A stretch of 64,000 nt of DNA from Neptunomonas qingdaonensis (GCF_900113275.1 NZ_FOOU01000009.1:62001-126000); one strand, 5' to 3'; positions 17,240 through 27,303 are shown, counted from the first letter of the stretch. Numbers and translations are program-made. The notes: generated by a model from the letters alone, not told the origin.

Positions 17240-18045
17240 TTCCTGATATTTTTTATGTGAAACGCCGCACTGAGGAATATCCCGGTACATTCACGCTGCA
17301 TATCAAAAAAAAAGATGACCAGCCGCAAACCTCTTTTCAGCCGGGGCAGTTCAATATGCTGTATGCCTTCGGCGCAGGCGAAGTCCCCATTTCAATGAGT
17401 GGAGCGCCGCACAGCACCTCTGTCTATATTCATACGATCAGAACAGTAGGACTGACAACACAGGCACTGGAACGGTTGCGCGAAGGTGACCAACTGGGTG
17501 TACGCGGCCCCTTTGGTAGAGGTTGGCCTGTAGAAAAAACTACTGGCAAGACAATTGTTATCATTGCCGGTGGTTTGGGGCTGGCACCGTTACGTCCATT
17601 GATTTACCACCTGCTCAGCAAAAACCGGGATGCAACCGATATTCATATATTCTACGGAGCCAAAAGCCAACCGGAAATGCTGTATAGCGACGAACTAAAA
17701 AACTGGGCGCAACAACTCACGCTACAAACCAGTGTCGATATGGCAACACCCGGCTGGCAAGGCAATGTGGGAGCAGTTACCAGCCTGTTAACCACCGCAA
17801 AAATCGATCCTGAAAACACGATTGCCTTTATCTGTGGTCCGGAGGTCATGATGCGCTTTGCTATTCAGGAACTGATCAAAAAAAACCTCCCTCGCACATC
17901 CATTTACCTGTCAATGGAACGCAACATGAAGTGCGCCACGGGCCATTGTGGCCATTGCCAATGGGGACCCACATTTATCTGTAAAGATGGCCCCGTGTTT
18001 TGTTATGAGGAAATTCATGACTGGTTCCACAGAACGGAGGTTTAA
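17236..18045 (+). CDS. hydG: [NiFe]-hydrogenase group 3b gamma subunit, FAD/NAD(P)-binding
   Basis: This 269-residue flavoprotein subunit exchanges electrons with NAD(P)H. It belongs to the ferredoxin-NADP reductase fold and resembles AsrB and PyrK-type proteins. The FAD domain has FQPGQFNMLYAFGAGEVPISMS. The nucleotide domain has TIVIIAGGLGLAPLRPLIYHL and FICGPEVMMRFAIQEL. Near the C-terminus is a [2Fe-2S] site: MKCATGHCGHCQWG with a fourth Cys in FICKDGP (pattern C-x4-C-x2-C-x8-C). It starts within the ATGA overlap with the Crp-like gene and is followed 7 bases later by the small subunit gene. Confidence 0.92.
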   Translation: MIPDIFYVKRRTEEYPGTFTLHIKKKDDQPQTSFQPGQFNMLYAFGAGEVPISMSGAPHSTSVYIHTIRTVGLTTQALERLREGDQLGVRGPFGRGWPVEKTTGKTIVIIAGGLGLAPLRPLIYHLLSKNRDATDIHIFYGAKSQPEMLYSDELKNWAQQLTLQTSVDMATPGWQGNVGAVTSLLTTAKIDPENTIAFICGPEVMMRFAIQELIKKNLPRTSIYLSMERNMKCATGHCGHCQWGPTFICKDGPVFCYEEIHDWFHRTEV

Positions 18046-18052
18046 CCATCCC

Positions 18053-18847
18053 ATGAAAAAGATGCCCAAACTGGCTGTGTGGAAATTCACCTCCTGCGAC
18101 GGCTGTCAGCTAAGTTTACTCGACTGCGAGGATGAGCTGTTATTGCTCGCCGAGCAGATCGATATTGCCTACTTTATGGAAGCATCAAGCCGTCAAATTG
18201 ACGGCCCTTATGATCTCTCCATTGTCGAAGGCTCTATTACGACTACCGATGAAGCCGAGCGGATTCAACAGATCCGCCAGCAGTCGCAGATATTAATTAC
18301 CATCGGAGCCTGTGCGTCATCTGGCGGTATACAAGCATTACGTAACTTTGCAGACGTAAAAGAGTTCACCTCGCTGATTTACGCCAAACCAGAGTATATT
18401 GCCACGTTAAAAACCTCCAGCGCCATTAGCGACCATGTGCAGGTCGATTTCGTATTACAAGGCTGTCCTATCAATAAGACACAACTGTTAGAGGTACTCA
18501 GCGCTTACCTTAATCAGCGCAAACCACAAATACCGGCACATTCGGTTTGTATGGAGTGTAAGCTAAGAGGAAATATCTGTGTCATGGTTGCCCATGGAAC
18601 ACCTTGTATGGGGCCCGTCACCCACGCTGGCTGCGGTGCCATCTGCCCTGCGTACAATCGCGGCTGCTACGGCTGCTTCGGCCCAAAAGAAAATCCCAAT
18701 AGCGCATCGCTGAGTCATTGGTGGCAAACAGAACTGGGCAGCGATAAAGCCACCTTGCTGGAAAACTTTCGCAATATGAATGCCGCGGCGCCGGCTTTTG
18801 CCACACAAAGCCTGAAATTTATCGAGGCTGACCATGAAAAAAAGTAA
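18053..18847 (+). CDS. hydD: [NiFe]-hydrogenase group 3b delta (small) subunit
   Basis: This 264-residue cytosolic small subunit lacks a Tat signal. It carries the proximal cluster ligands in [16 protein letters not shown] and the later [15 protein letters not shown] and VLQGCPIN. The C-terminal cluster-binding region is [45 protein letters not shown], enough for three [4Fe-4S] clusters. The start at 18053 has an ACGGAGG site; a longer in-frame reading from 17948 would overlap the gamma gene and lacks one. The large-subunit ATG lies 14 bases before its stop. Absence of a signal peptide and membrane partner fits a soluble bidirectional enzyme. Confidence 0.94.
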   Translation: MKKMPKLAVWKFTSCDGCQLSLLDCEDELLLLAEQIDIAYFMEASSRQIDGPYDLSIVEGSITTTDEAERIQQIRQQSQILITIGACASSGGIQALRNFADVKEFTSLIYAKPEYIATLKTSSAISDHVQVDFVLQGCPINKTQLLEVLSAYLNQRKPQIPAHSVCMECKLRGNICVMVAHGTPCMGPVTHAGCGAICPAYNRGCYGCFGPKENPNSASLSHWWQTELGSDKATLLENFRNMNAAAPAFATQSLKFIEADHEKK

Positions 18848-20153
18848 AATCATCAAGGTCGATTATCTGGCCCGTGTTGAGGGCGAAGGCGCGCTTTATA
18901 TCCGTTATGATGAAGCCGGAGTCGATGACGTACAACTGAAAATATTTGAACCGCCTCGTTTTTTTGAAGCCTTTTTACGAGGACGCGATTATCTGGAAGC
19001 CCCCGATATCACAGCGCGGATTTGCGGTATCTGTCCGGTGGCCTATCAAATGAGCGCCGTACATGCGATCGAAAATGCACTGCGCATCACGCCCGCCAAT
19101 GAAATACGTGAATTACGCAGATTACTCTATTGCGGAGAGTGGATCGAAAGCCATGTACTGCATATCTATATGCTGCACGCCCCGGACTTTCTCGGCTACG
19201 ACAGTGCCGTTGCTATGGCTAAAGATTATCCGCAGATTGTACAACGCGGTCTGCAAATCAAAAAAATCGGCAATGCGATTGTCAGCCTTATTGGCGGGCG
19301 CGAAATCCATCCTATTAATGTGCGGGTGGGCGGTTTTTATCGTGCGCCAACCGGCTCTGAGTTACAACCGTTACGCGAAGAGCTACTAAAAGGCCGAGAG
19401 CTGGCTATAGCATCCGTTCACTGGGTAGCCAAACTGCCATTTCCACAATTCAAACGCGATGCGCCTTTCGCTTATGAATTTATCGCCCTGTCGCATCCCG
19501 ACGAATATCCGATGAATGAAGGCAGGATCATCTCCTCCACGGGCTTGAATATTAATGCTCAGCAATATGAAGAGTATTTCGCAGAAGAGCATGTCAGTCA
19601 CAGTAATGCTTTACACAGCATCATCAAAGGACGCAAAAAAGACAATGATGCTTATCTGGTAGGACCGATGGCCCGCTATAACCTTAACTATGAGCGTCTA
19701 TCACCGCTGACCAAAAAGGTAGCTGAAGAGATTGGCTTCCCACGATTCTGCGACAATCCCTTTCAGAGCATCATCGTACGCAGCCTGGAAGTTCTCTACG
19801 CCTTTGACGAAGCTATACGAATTATTGATAACTACCAGCGCCCCGAGGCTCCCTATCTAGAAACGCAGCCCACTGCCGCAACCGGGTACGCGGTGACCGA
19901 AGCACCCCGTGGGTTGCTTTATCATCATTACAGCATGGATGATCAAGGAAAAATAAGTGATGCTAAAATCGTTGCGCCGACTTCTCAAAACCAAAAAACT
20001 ATCGAGAACGACCTACGTTATCTGATCCCTCACTATATGCACCTTGATGAAGACAAACTTCGCTCGATGTGTGAACAAGCCATCCGCAATTACGACCCCT
20101 GCATCTCCTGTGCAACACATTTCCTTAAGATTCATAAGGAGAAAAAAGAATGA
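18834..20153 (+). CDS. hydA: [NiFe]-hydrogenase group 3b alpha (large, catalytic) subunit
   Basis: This 439-residue subunit holds the NiFe(CN)2CO centre. The N-terminal ligand motif is [15 protein letters not shown] (L1, about 61-68). The C-terminal motif is DPCISCATH (L2, about 421-429). It is followed by a short extension ([10 protein letters not shown]) that should be cut off after His by the endopeptidase encoded next. The motif forms and the beta-gamma-delta-alpha gene order match group 3b enzymes: soluble, NADP-linked, often oxygen-tolerant, originally called sulfhydrogenases. The direction in vivo (H2 production as an electron sink, or H2 uptake) cannot be told. The 3' end overlaps the protease gene by 4 bases. 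Confidence 0.95.
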   Translation: MKKSKIIKVDYLARVEGEGALYIRYDEAGVDDVQLKIFEPPRFFEAFLRGRDYLEAPDITARICGICPVAYQMSAVHAIENALRITPANEIRELRRLLYCGEWIESHVLHIYMLHAPDFLGYDSAVAMAKDYPQIVQRGLQIKKIGNAIVSLIGGREIHPINVRVGGFYRAPTGSELQPLREELLKGRELAIASVHWVAKLPFPQFKRDAPFAYEFIALSHPDEYPMNEGRIISSTGLNINAQQYEEYFAEEHVSHSNALHSIIKGRKKDNDAYLVGPMARYNLNYERLSPLTKKVAEEIGFPRFCDNPFQSIIVRSLEVLYAFDEAIRIIDNYQRPEAPYLETQPTAATGYAVTEAPRGLLYHHYSMDDQGKISDAKIVAPTSQNQKTIENDLRYLIPHYMHLDEDKLRSMCEQAIRNYDPCISCATHFLKIHKEKKE

Positions 20154-20638
20154 AGCCATTGATTATCAGCATAGGGAACCGCTACCGCTGTGATGATGGT
20201 GTCGGCCCCTATACGCTTGATCTATTACAACTCGTCCTTGGAGAATCCAGCGATTTTATAGAAAACATTGGCGATACATCCGCCTTGCTTGATATCTGGC
20301 AAGATAGGGATAAGGTGGTTTTAATCGATGCGTGTTATGCCGATGACACAGATGACAAGAATCTCGGTCAGATATTCAGGCTGGATGGTCTGAATGAAAG
20401 CCTGCCAGCTGACAACCCAGTGTCTTCCAACCATGCCATCAGTATTGCCAATGCCATTGAACTCGGTAAATTACTGCATCAACTACCGCAGTCACTGACT
20501 ATCTACAGTATTTCAGGCAATAATTTTTCTCAGGGAGAAGCGATCAGCCCACCTCTTCTTATCGCTGCACAACATCTTGTAAGCCTGATTAGCGACGAAC
20601 TCAACACAGGAATGAAAGCATGCACGAGCACTCCCTGA
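20150..20638 (+). CDS. Hydrogenase maturation endopeptidase (HyaD/HycI family)
   Basis: This 162-residue protein has the family opening [22 protein letters not shown] with the nickel-sensing Asp/Glu position in the DDGVG loop. It also has [12 protein letters not shown] and the later His-containing [14 protein letters not shown]. These proteases remove the C-terminal peptide of the large subunit after Ni insertion. The expected substrate is the alpha subunit immediately upstream, whose tail after DPCISCATH is 10 residues. Its end overlaps the HypA start by 19 bases, which suggests coupled translation. Confidence 0.9.
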   Translation: MKPLIISIGNRYRCDDGVGPYTLDLLQLVLGESSDFIENIGDTSALLDIWQDRDKVVLIDACYADDTDDKNLGQIFRLDGLNESLPADNPVSSNHAISIANAIELGKLLHQLPQSLTIYSISGNNFSQGEAISPPLLIAAQHLVSLISDELNTGMKACTSTP

Positions 20639-20889
20639 TGAAAGACCTGCTGGATAAAATCCAGCAACTCAGCATGATTGAAAATAAACCACTGATTGCG
20701 GTCAACATCCAGCTGGGGGCATTAGCGCACATCTCCAAAGACCACCTGCGCGAGCATTTTGAGCACGAAGTAGCGGGAACAACGTTACAAGGTGTCATAC
20801 TGAATATCGAACAACTAGACGGGATTGATCACCCCCAAGCTCAGGATATTGTGCTGCAAAGTCTGGAGTTCGAAGACCATGGCGGTTGA
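20620..20889 (+). CDS. hypA: HypA-like nickel protein lacking the zinc-binding loop
   Basis: HypA delivers nickel to the hydrogenase large subunit with HypB. This copy starts [14 protein letters not shown], keeping His2 and Glu3 of the N-terminal nickel site, and has the NIQLGALAHISKDHLREHFEHEVAGT core. It is only 89 residues instead of about 113. The two CxxC zinc motifs are gone: the core runs through LNIEQLDGIDHPQAQ directly into DIVLQSLEFED, which corresponds to the last beta strand of normal HypA. So the zinc loop looks precisely excised rather than the gene truncated. It contains no cysteine at all. It overlaps HypF by 11 bases. Confidence 0.85.
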   Translation: MHEHSLMKDLLDKIQQLSMIENKPLIAVNIQLGALAHISKDHLREHFEHEVAGTTLQGVILNIEQLDGIDHPQAQDIVLQSLEFEDHGG

Positions 20890-23287
20890 ACGCTGTTGTA
20901 TCCAGATCGAAGGCATCGTTCAGGGCGTCGGATTTCGCCCGTTTGTCTATCGGCTCGCTAAGGAAAAATCACTGCATGGCTGGGTTGCTAATCATCCTCA
21001 AGGAGTAACTATTGAGGTTCAGGGTGAAACGCTGCTAATCCGTAATTTTCTGCAAGAGCTGACAACAAACAAGCCACAGCTGGCTGAAATTCACACGCTC
21101 AATACCCACTTAACCGCATTAACAGAAGACACTTGTTTTACCATCAGAGAGAGCATTCAAAGCAAACCTACACCTGAAAAAAAAGTATCTGAAACGAAAG
21201 TACCTGAAAATATAGCACTTGAAAAAAGAGCATCGAAAAAGGAAACATCGGCTACTCCACAGATAAGCGTCCCGCCAGATACCGCCCCCTGTCAGCTCTG
21301 TCTCGATGAGATGTTTGATCCTGACAATCGACGCTATCACTACCCTTTTAGCAACTGTACTAATTGTGGACCGCGTTTCAGTATTATTGAAAGCCTACCT
21401 TACGACAGAAAAAACACCACAATGCAGCCGTTTACGCTCTGCGACAGCTGCCAACAAGAGTATAAAAATCCACTCAACAGGCGTTTCCATGCAGAACCGA
21501 CGGCCTGCCCGGATTGTGGCCCGCAGTTACACCTGTGTGATAGCAAGGGGCATCTGATAACCAACCACACAGATGCTCTGCAACAAACGGCCCAGGCTAT
21601 TCTCAATGGACAAATAGTGGCCATTAAAGGCGTGGGTGGTTTTCAGTTACTGGTTGACGCCACTAACCCACAAGCCGTTGATCGCCTGAGGCAACGAAAA
21701 AACAGACCGGCAAAACCCTTTGCTCTGATCTATGCCGATACAGAAAACATTCAACAAGATTGCATCGTCTCTGAAACCGAGACAGCGCTACTGCTTTCTC
21801 CTCAGCGCCCTATTGTGCTGCTGGCTAAAAAGAAGGCCCCATACAACGAGCTGGCGATCTCGGTCGCACCGGGTAATAGCGATCTCGGTATTATGCTGCC
21901 CGCCTCACCCTTGCACTACTTGCTGATGGCGCTGTTACAGCGCCCGATTGTTGCCACTAGCGGTAATATCGCCGCTGAACCCATCTGTATTAGTAATACT
22001 CAGGCACTGCAGCGGCTTTCAACAGTGGCCGATCTGTTTTTAATGCACAATCGTTCTATTGTTCGCCCGTTAGATGACTCCGTTGTCAGGGTAATGAACG
22101 GCGTATCGACACTGCTGCGGCGCAGTCGGGGTTATGCGCCATTACCCCTGGCATTATCGCTTCCTGAACCGATGCACTCATCATCGACCTCACCTGATCT
22201 ACTTGCAGTGGGTGGACAGTTGAAGAATTGCGTGGCGATATCTCATAATAATCACGTCTACCTCAGTCAGCATCTCGGCGACCTGGACAATCGCCACACA
22301 CAAGAAGCTTTTGAGCATGCCATTATCGATCTGGCACATTTTTCTGAAGTGAGTCCCGATACCATTATTCACGACCAACATCCCAACTATGACTCGACAC
22401 GATGGGCACTATCCAGTGAAAAGAAGTGCGTTGCAGTACCGCATCATATCGCGCACTTTTTCTCCTGTATGGCTGAGCACCAGCATTTTGGTCGCGCCTT
22501 AGGCGTCAGCTGGGACGGCTCAGGTTACGCAAACGACGGTATTCTTCGCGGGGGAGAGTTTTACAGCTGGAACGGCCATGCAGAAATCAACCATCTTGCC
22601 TCGCTCCGCTCCTTTCCTTTGCCGGGTGGTGAACAGGCGATCCGTGAACCGCGTCGCCAGGCGGCGGGATTGCTATATGCCCTGCAGGGCGAAGATGCTT
22701 TTACTGAATACCCTTTGCTGCGCCAACAATTCAGCACAACTGAACTATACAACCTGCAGAGGATGCTTTCGCGACAACTGAACTCACCTATCTGCTCCAG
22801 TGTTGGCAGGCTGTTTGATGCCGTTGCCGCGCTATTGGGCATTGCAACCCACAACCGTTTCGAGGGTCAGGCAGCCATGGCACTGGAAGCCTGCGCTTAT
22901 CCATCCATAGCCCGCTGGCATTTCCCTTTTGACATCATCAACAAGCAGGGTAGCCAACAACCCGAACAAAGCATCGATTGGGGGCCTATGATCATCGCAC
23001 TGCTGGACGCTCAGAAGAGTCACATACCCCGCGAAGATATAGCAGCCGCCTTTCACAACACACTGGCGCAGATTATATTAACCATCACGCAAACGTTTGA
23101 CGGCTATCCGGTATTCCTCTCCGGTGGTGTATTCCAAAACAAGCGATTAACAGAAACCGTTACTCTGTTGTTACGCCAGCATGGTCAGCAGGTTTATCAT
23201 CATGAGGCAGTACCTGCCAATGATGGCGGCCTTGCTTTAGGCCAGATTTATTACGTACGCTGTCTGGAGAACAGATCATGTGTTTAG
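20879..23287 (+). CDS. hypF: Carbamoyltransferase HypF
   Basis: HypF converts carbamoyl phosphate into the thiocarboxamide on HypE that becomes the cyanide ligands of the Fe atom. The 802-residue protein shows its domains in order. An acylphosphatase domain comes first (IEGIVQGVGFRPFVYRLAK). Two zinc fingers follow (CQLCLDEMF...NCTNCGPRFS and CDSCQQEY...ACPDCGP). A YrdC-like domain (IAIKGVGGFQLLVDATN, RPIVATSGN) precedes a Kae1-like C-terminal domain with the metal site HHIAHFFSCMAEH. An unusual Lys/Glu-rich linker of about 35 residues separates the first domain from the zinc fingers. The start at 20879 gives the standard N-terminus. It overlaps HypC by 10 bases. Confidence 0.95.
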   Translation: MAVERCCIQIEGIVQGVGFRPFVYRLAKEKSLHGWVANHPQGVTIEVQGETLLIRNFLQELTTNKPQLAEIHTLNTHLTALTEDTCFTIRESIQSKPTPEKKVSETKVPENIALEKRASKKETSATPQISVPPDTAPCQLCLDEMFDPDNRRYHYPFSNCTNCGPRFSIIESLPYDRKNTTMQPFTLCDSCQQEYKNPLNRRFHAEPTACPDCGPQLHLCDSKGHLITNHTDALQQTAQAILNGQIVAIKGVGGFQLLVDATNPQAVDRLRQRKNRPAKPFALIYADTENIQQDCIVSETETALLLSPQRPIVLLAKKKAPYNELAISVAPGNSDLGIMLPASPLHYLLMALLQRPIVATSGNIAAEPICISNTQALQRLSTVADLFLMHNRSIVRPLDDSVVRVMNGVSTLLRRSRGYAPLPLALSLPEPMHSSSTSPDLLAVGGQLKNCVAISHNNHVYLSQHLGDLDNRHTQEAFEHAIIDLAHFSEVSPDTIIHDQHPNYDSTRWALSSEKKCVAVPHHIAHFFSCMAEHQHFGRALGVSWDGSGYANDGILRGGEFYSWNGHAEINHLASLRSFPLPGGEQAIREPRRQAAGLLYALQGEDAFTEYPLLRQQFSTTELYNLQRMLSRQLNSPICSSVGRLFDAVAALLGIATHNRFEGQAAMALEACAYPSIARWHFPFDIINKQGSQQPEQSIDWGPMIIALLDAQKSHIPREDIAAAFHNTLAQIILTITQTFDGYPVFLSGGVFQNKRLTETVTLLLRQHGQQVYHHEAVPANDGGLALGQIYYVRCLENRSCV

Positions 23288-23517
23288 CCATTCCGGGAAA
23301 AATAGAGCATATCCTTAACGCAGTGCCGATGGAGAGAACAGGCACAGTCAGTTTTGGCGACATCCGCAAAGAGATTAATCTGGCTTTTGTTCCTGAAGCT
23401 GATGTAGGTGATTATGTTATTGTGCATGCGGGTTTTGCCATCAGTAAGATCAATCCAACTGAAGCACGAAAAATCTTCCAGTTACTGGCTAATGATGAAA
23501 CGGATCCCCCTTGTTGA
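23278..23517 (+). CDS. hypC: Hydrogenase assembly chaperone HypC
   Basis: This 79-residue chaperone begins MCLAIPGKIEHIL. The N-terminal Cys2 (after Met removal) binds the Fe centre and the large-subunit precursor. VSFGDIRKEINLAFVPEADVGDYVIVHAGFAISKI is the typical HypC/HupF core. It sits between hypF and hypD, the common order. With HypD it builds the Fe(CN)2CO moiety in the cytosol. Confidence 0.95.
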   Translation: MCLAIPGKIEHILNAVPMERTGTVSFGDIRKEINLAFVPEADVGDYVIVHAGFAISKINPTEARKIFQLLANDETDPPC

Positions 23518-23542
23518 GGCTCTCGGTTAAGGATAGGTTTTT

Positions 23543-24715
23543 ATGAAATATATGCATGAATACCGCCAGGCAGATACCATTAAGCAACTCGCTGACAAAA
23601 TTGCTGATGTGACCAGCCAACCCTGGACAATCATGGAAGTCTGCGGCGGCCAAACCAACGCCATTGTTAAATTTGGCCTGCAGCAATTCTTACCCTCGCA
23701 CATAGAACTGGTGCATGGCCCCGGCTGTCCGGTATGTGTTACCCCAGTCGATATCATAGACAACGCTATCGACATTGCCGCACGCCCAAACGTTATATTC
23801 TGCTCATTCGGCGACATGCTGCGGGTTCCGGGTAGTGCAAAAGATTTACAATCAGTAAAGGCTGAGGGCGGCGATATTCGCATAGTCTATTCCCCCATGG
23901 ATGCACTGAAACTCGCTCAGAAGCACCCTGACAAAGAGGTTGTATTTCTCGCCATAGGTTTTGAAACCACAGCACCCGCTAATGCAATGGCTGCTTATCA
24001 GGCACGTGCAAAAGGGATCAATAATTTCTCGCTGCTGACGTCTCAGTTTTTAGTGCCGCCAGCCATCGAAGCTATGTGCCAGTCGCCGCAATCAAGGATC
24101 CAGGGGTTTCTCGCTGCCGGTCATGTCTGTACCATCATGGGATACGAAAGCTACCCTCAGCTAGCAGAAAAATATGGCGTTCCTATCGTCGTCACGGGGT
24201 TTGAACCGCTGGATATTCTGCAAGGTATTTTTCTCTGCGTACAACAGCTGGAACAGGGAAGATCAGAAGTAGAAAACCAATACAGCCGTGTTGTTAGTCA
24301 ACAGGGAAACGTGCCAGCTCAACAGATGATAACTGAGGTCTTTGAGTGCCAGTCGCAAAGTTGGCGCGGCATCGGGCACATACCACACAGCGGCCTAAGG
24401 CTCAGAGAAACATTCAGGCCTTTTGATGCCGGGCAAAAATTCGGTTTACCAGATAGAATCTCATCAGCTAACAGCACAGATGATACGACTGGCTGCATCA
24501 GCGGCGAGATCATGCAGGGATTAAAAAAACCCTGCGACTGCATTCATTTCGCTAAACAATGCCGCCCGGAATCGCCTATCGGCGCGCCAATGGTTTCATC
24601 AGAAGGTGCTTGCGCCGCCTATTATCGTTACGCCACTTTTAATGAGAGTGTCGCTTTTAATAAGAGAGCCACTGCCCAGACCTCAGAGAAAACGGCCAAA
24701 AGGCGAGATCAATGA
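23543..24715 (+). CDS. hypD: Hydrogenase formation protein HypD
   Basis: HypD is the iron-sulfur scaffold on which the Fe(CN)2CO unit is assembled with HypC and HypE. The 390-residue protein has the conserved blocks [30 protein letters not shown] and [14 protein letters not shown]. Near the C-terminus are [31 protein letters not shown] cysteines for the [4Fe-4S] cluster. It begins 25 bases after hypC and its stop overlaps the hypE start by 4 bases. A short tail rich in Ala, Thr and Lys follows the conserved end. Confidence 0.95.
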   Translation: MKYMHEYRQADTIKQLADKIADVTSQPWTIMEVCGGQTNAIVKFGLQQFLPSHIELVHGPGCPVCVTPVDIIDNAIDIAARPNVIFCSFGDMLRVPGSAKDLQSVKAEGGDIRIVYSPMDALKLAQKHPDKEVVFLAIGFETTAPANAMAAYQARAKGINNFSLLTSQFLVPPAIEAMCQSPQSRIQGFLAAGHVCTIMGYESYPQLAEKYGVPIVVTGFEPLDILQGIFLCVQQLEQGRSEVENQYSRVVSQQGNVPAQQMITEVFECQSQSWRGIGHIPHSGLRLRETFRPFDAGQKFGLPDRISSANSTDDTTGCISGEIMQGLKKPCDCIHFAKQCRPESPIGAPMVSSEGACAAYYRYATFNESVAFNKRATAQTSEKTAKRRDQ

Positions 24716-25770
24716 CAAAAAATCAGATTGAGATCAATCCAGAATGCCCGCTACCTTTCTCCGCTAATGAACGCGTCACCTTAGGTCATGGCAGCGGAGG
24801 CCAACTCAGCCATCAACTGTTAACAGAACTAATCTACCCCTATTTTGATAACCCTATACTGGCCACAGGCCACGACAGCGCCCTGCTCAGCATAGGCAAT
24901 CAACGGCTGGCATTCACTACTGATTCGTTCGTCGTCAGTCCGCTATTTTTCCCCGGCGGCGATATCGGAAAACTGGCGATATACGGAACCGTGAATGATT
25001 TGGCCATGAGCGGTGCAAAGCCACTTTACCTCAGCTGTAGCCTTATTCTTGAAGAAGGCTTACCCATGAACACCCTATCAACCGTATTAGCATCCATGAG
25101 CCACACCGCTGAGGAAAGCGGAATAAAACTGGTAACCGGCGACACCAAAGTTGTTGAAAAAGGCAAGGGAGATGGAATTTATATCAATACTTCCGGAATA
25201 GGCGTTGTAGCACACGACATCTGCATCGCCCCACAACAGATCGAAAAAGGTGATCTTATTATCCTCTCGGGTGACATCGGCCGACACGGTATGGCTGTAA
25301 TGGCAATGCGCGAAGGACTGACATTTGATAATCCCCTTAACAGTGACTGCGCCGCCCTTTCTGATCCTATTCAAAGCCTGTTAAACGAAGGCATCGTGAT
25401 ACATTGCCTACGTGATCTAACCCGTGGCGGTTTAGCAACAGCACTGGTAGAGCTGTCAGAAAGCGCTGAAAAAACCTTCCTTGTAGAAGAAACCGCCATC
25501 CCTGTTAGTGATGCCGTCACCGGTGCCTGTGAAATGCTGGGACTCGACCCCTGCTATGTAGCCAACGAAGGACGTTTTATTGCGTTTATACCCGCCGCGC
25601 AAGCAGAAGCCGCACTCACACTGCTGCGTAATCACAGCGTAAGCGCAACCAGCTGTATTATAGGTAGCGTAGACGAAGGTAATAAATCTCAGGTGGTCTA
25701 CAAAACGACCATGGGTAGTGAGCGCTTAATGCAACGCTTACCGGGTGAGCAACTGCCTAGGATTTGCTAG
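24712..25770 (+). CDS. hypE: Carbamoyl dehydratase HypE
   Basis: HypE dehydrates the thiocarboxamide made by HypF to a thiocyanate, using ATP, and donates cyanide to iron. The 352-residue protein has the PurM/SelD-like ATP fold ([59 protein letters not shown]). It ends in the essential PRIC, whose terminal Cys carries the carbamoyl group. It is the last gene of the operon. A 90-base gap with no clear terminator follows. No hypB is found here or elsewhere in the window. Confidence 0.96.
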   Translation: MTKNQIEINPECPLPFSANERVTLGHGSGGQLSHQLLTELIYPYFDNPILATGHDSALLSIGNQRLAFTTDSFVVSPLFFPGGDIGKLAIYGTVNDLAMSGAKPLYLSCSLILEEGLPMNTLSTVLASMSHTAEESGIKLVTGDTKVVEKGKGDGIYINTSGIGVVAHDICIAPQQIEKGDLIILSGDIGRHGMAVMAMREGLTFDNPLNSDCAALSDPIQSLLNEGIVIHCLRDLTRGGLATALVELSESAEKTFLVEETAIPVSDAVTGACEMLGLDPCYVANEGRFIAFIPAAQAEAALTLLRNHSVSATSCIIGSVDEGNKSQVVYKTTMGSERLMQRLPGEQLPRIC

Positions 25771-25861
25771 GAGCTTTTCATCGAGTTCTGATTAAGCCCC
25801 CACCACAACATTCACGTTATGATGGGGTGTAATGATCTATACAACTATTAGCAGACATAAT

Positions 25862-26323
25862 TCATTCAATCGTTAACTGATAGGTTTGCCAATGCGTTTT
25901 AGTCGCCAACTTGTCATACACTGAGCGCGCCCGGTAATTATTCTCGGCAGTGATCCATCTTACCAATGGCCAACCTTGCTTTTTAGCCGCCGCACTCAAT
26001 TCAGCAAACAACTGATCGACGACCCCCTCACCCCGAACAGCCGGATCGACATAAAGGTCATCCAGAAAACCAACAGCAGCACCTCTTAATGGCGATAACA
26101 TGGCCCGATAGTGCATCAAACCCACGGCGTTGCCCGCATGATCCTTGGCTATCAATGCATAGAATGCTTGCGAATCATCCGATATCCATGACCAGACTGA
26201 ATCCAGGATATCCTGATTCATCGGCACCTGATAAAAATCAGCATAGTCATAATAAAGTCTCTGCCATTGCTCCCGATCGTCGGCATGCACTGGCGTAACA
26301 GATATTTTTTGCGTTAACGGCAT
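25862..26323 (-). CDS. GNAT-family N-acetyltransferase
   Basis: This 153-residue protein is a single GNAT domain. It contains FYALIAKDHAGNAVGLMHYR, then GFLDDLYVDPAVRGEGVVDQLFAEL, the acetyl-CoA-binding V-x-x-x-x-R-G-x-G-V motif (here with D-P-A-V-R-G-E-G-V), and WITAENNYRARSVYDKLA. The start at 26323 follows GGAGGAAGCG; the longer reading has none. It lies 16 bases behind another GNAT gene on the same strand, so the two are likely cotranscribed. The acceptor substrate is unknown. Confidence 0.85.
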   Translation of the reverse strand: MPLTQKISVTPVHADDREQWQRLYYDYADFYQVPMNQDILDSVWSWISDDSQAFYALIAKDHAGNAVGLMHYRAMLSPLRGAAVGFLDDLYVDPAVRGEGVVDQLFAELSAAAKKQGWPLVRWITAENNYRARSVYDKLATKTHWQTYQLTIE

Positions 26324-26339
26324 AACGCTTCCTCCGATG

Positions 26340-27044
26340 TTAATAACATTCCTGTAGACCTTTTGTTTGCTGGCCATGATTATCAAAATTGGTGGTATCC
26401 AACCAATCTTCAAGCCCTGCTTTAATCGCCGGCCATTCTTTATCGATCACTGAAAACCAGGCAGTATCCCGATTTCGTTGTTTATAGACAGTGGCCTGTC
26501 GAAAAACCCCTTCAAACCGAAACCCAAGTCGAAGAGCCGCCTTTTTTGAGCCTTCATTACACGCATCACACTTCCATTCATAGCGACGATAGCCCAACTC
26601 GTCAAACACCCGGCGCATCATCAGGTACATCGCTTCGGTTGCCGCCCGTGTTTTTTGCAGACGAGGCGAAAAGTGAATATGCCCTACCTCGATCACACCA
26701 ACAGCAGCGTCAATCCGCAAAAAGCTGGTCAATCCAACAGCAACGCAGGTACGCTTATCAATGATGACAAAAAATAGCGGGTCATCTTTACAGCAGTTGT
26801 CTGACAACCACTGATTGAAACTCTCGAAGCTCTTGAACGGACCGTAAGGTAAATAGGTCCAGTTAACCTCTTGAGTATCTTCTGCAAAAGCCTGAAACAA
26901 CTGTTCTGCATGTGCCTCTGGCTGCAACGGTTCCACACTGCAATAACGACCCGGCATTACCTTACGCCCGGGCGTTTCTCTGCTCTGCCAATTCTCAAGC
27001 ATATCGCCAATCGGCAGTCCTACATTTTTTTTTCTGTTATCCAT
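26340..27044 (-). CDS. GNAT-family acetyltransferase, RimJ/RimL-like
   Basis: This 234-residue protein resembles RimJ/RimL-type enzymes with a longer N-terminus. It has a TYLPYGPFKSFESFNQWL segment, LRIDAAVGVIEVGHIHFSPRLQKTRAATEAMYLMMRRVFDEL (the acetyl-CoA-binding stretch), and YEWKCDACNEGSKKAALRLGFRFEGVFRQ. Here the N-x-x-S-x-x-A-x-x-x-L-G-F-x-x-E-G pattern is diagnostic. Relatives acetylate protein N-termini or small amines. It precedes the shorter GNAT gene in an apparent two-gene unit. Confidence 0.85.
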   Translation of the reverse strand: MDNRKKNVGLPIGDMLENWQSRETPGRKVMPGRYCSVEPLQPEAHAEQLFQAFAEDTQEVNWTYLPYGPFKSFESFNQWLSDNCCKDDPLFFVIIDKRTCVAVGLTSFLRIDAAVGVIEVGHIHFSPRLQKTRAATEAMYLMMRRVFDELGYRRYEWKCDACNEGSKKAALRLGFRFEGVFRQATVYKQRNRDTAWFSVIDKEWPAIKAGLEDWLDTTNFDNHGQQTKGLQECY

Positions 27045-27254
27045 GATATATCTCAGTCAGGGAAATGAATCAGTAGCACGATTGGCGTTTCACCGATGAC
27101 TATCACCAAACCATCCAGCATTCAAACTGAATACCTCAATCACATACTGATTAAGGAGAAGATTAAGCGAAATATTGGATCAAAAAAAGATCCATTTTTC
27201 ACAGTAAAGAGAGAACCACTTTTTTTGGAAGATGATTAGGAGGTGCGGGGATGT

Positions 27255-27285
27255 AAAAATACTCCATCAGCAGAATGATGGAGCA
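27255..27285 (-). terminator. Intrinsic terminator of the M48 peptidase gene
   Basis: On the minus strand GCTCCATCA and TGATGGAGT form a stem around TTCTGC and run into TTTTTA. It starts about 20 bases after the peptidase stop. Confidence 0.75.
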
Positions 27286-27303
27286 TTTCATTCATTGCTA
27301 AGG

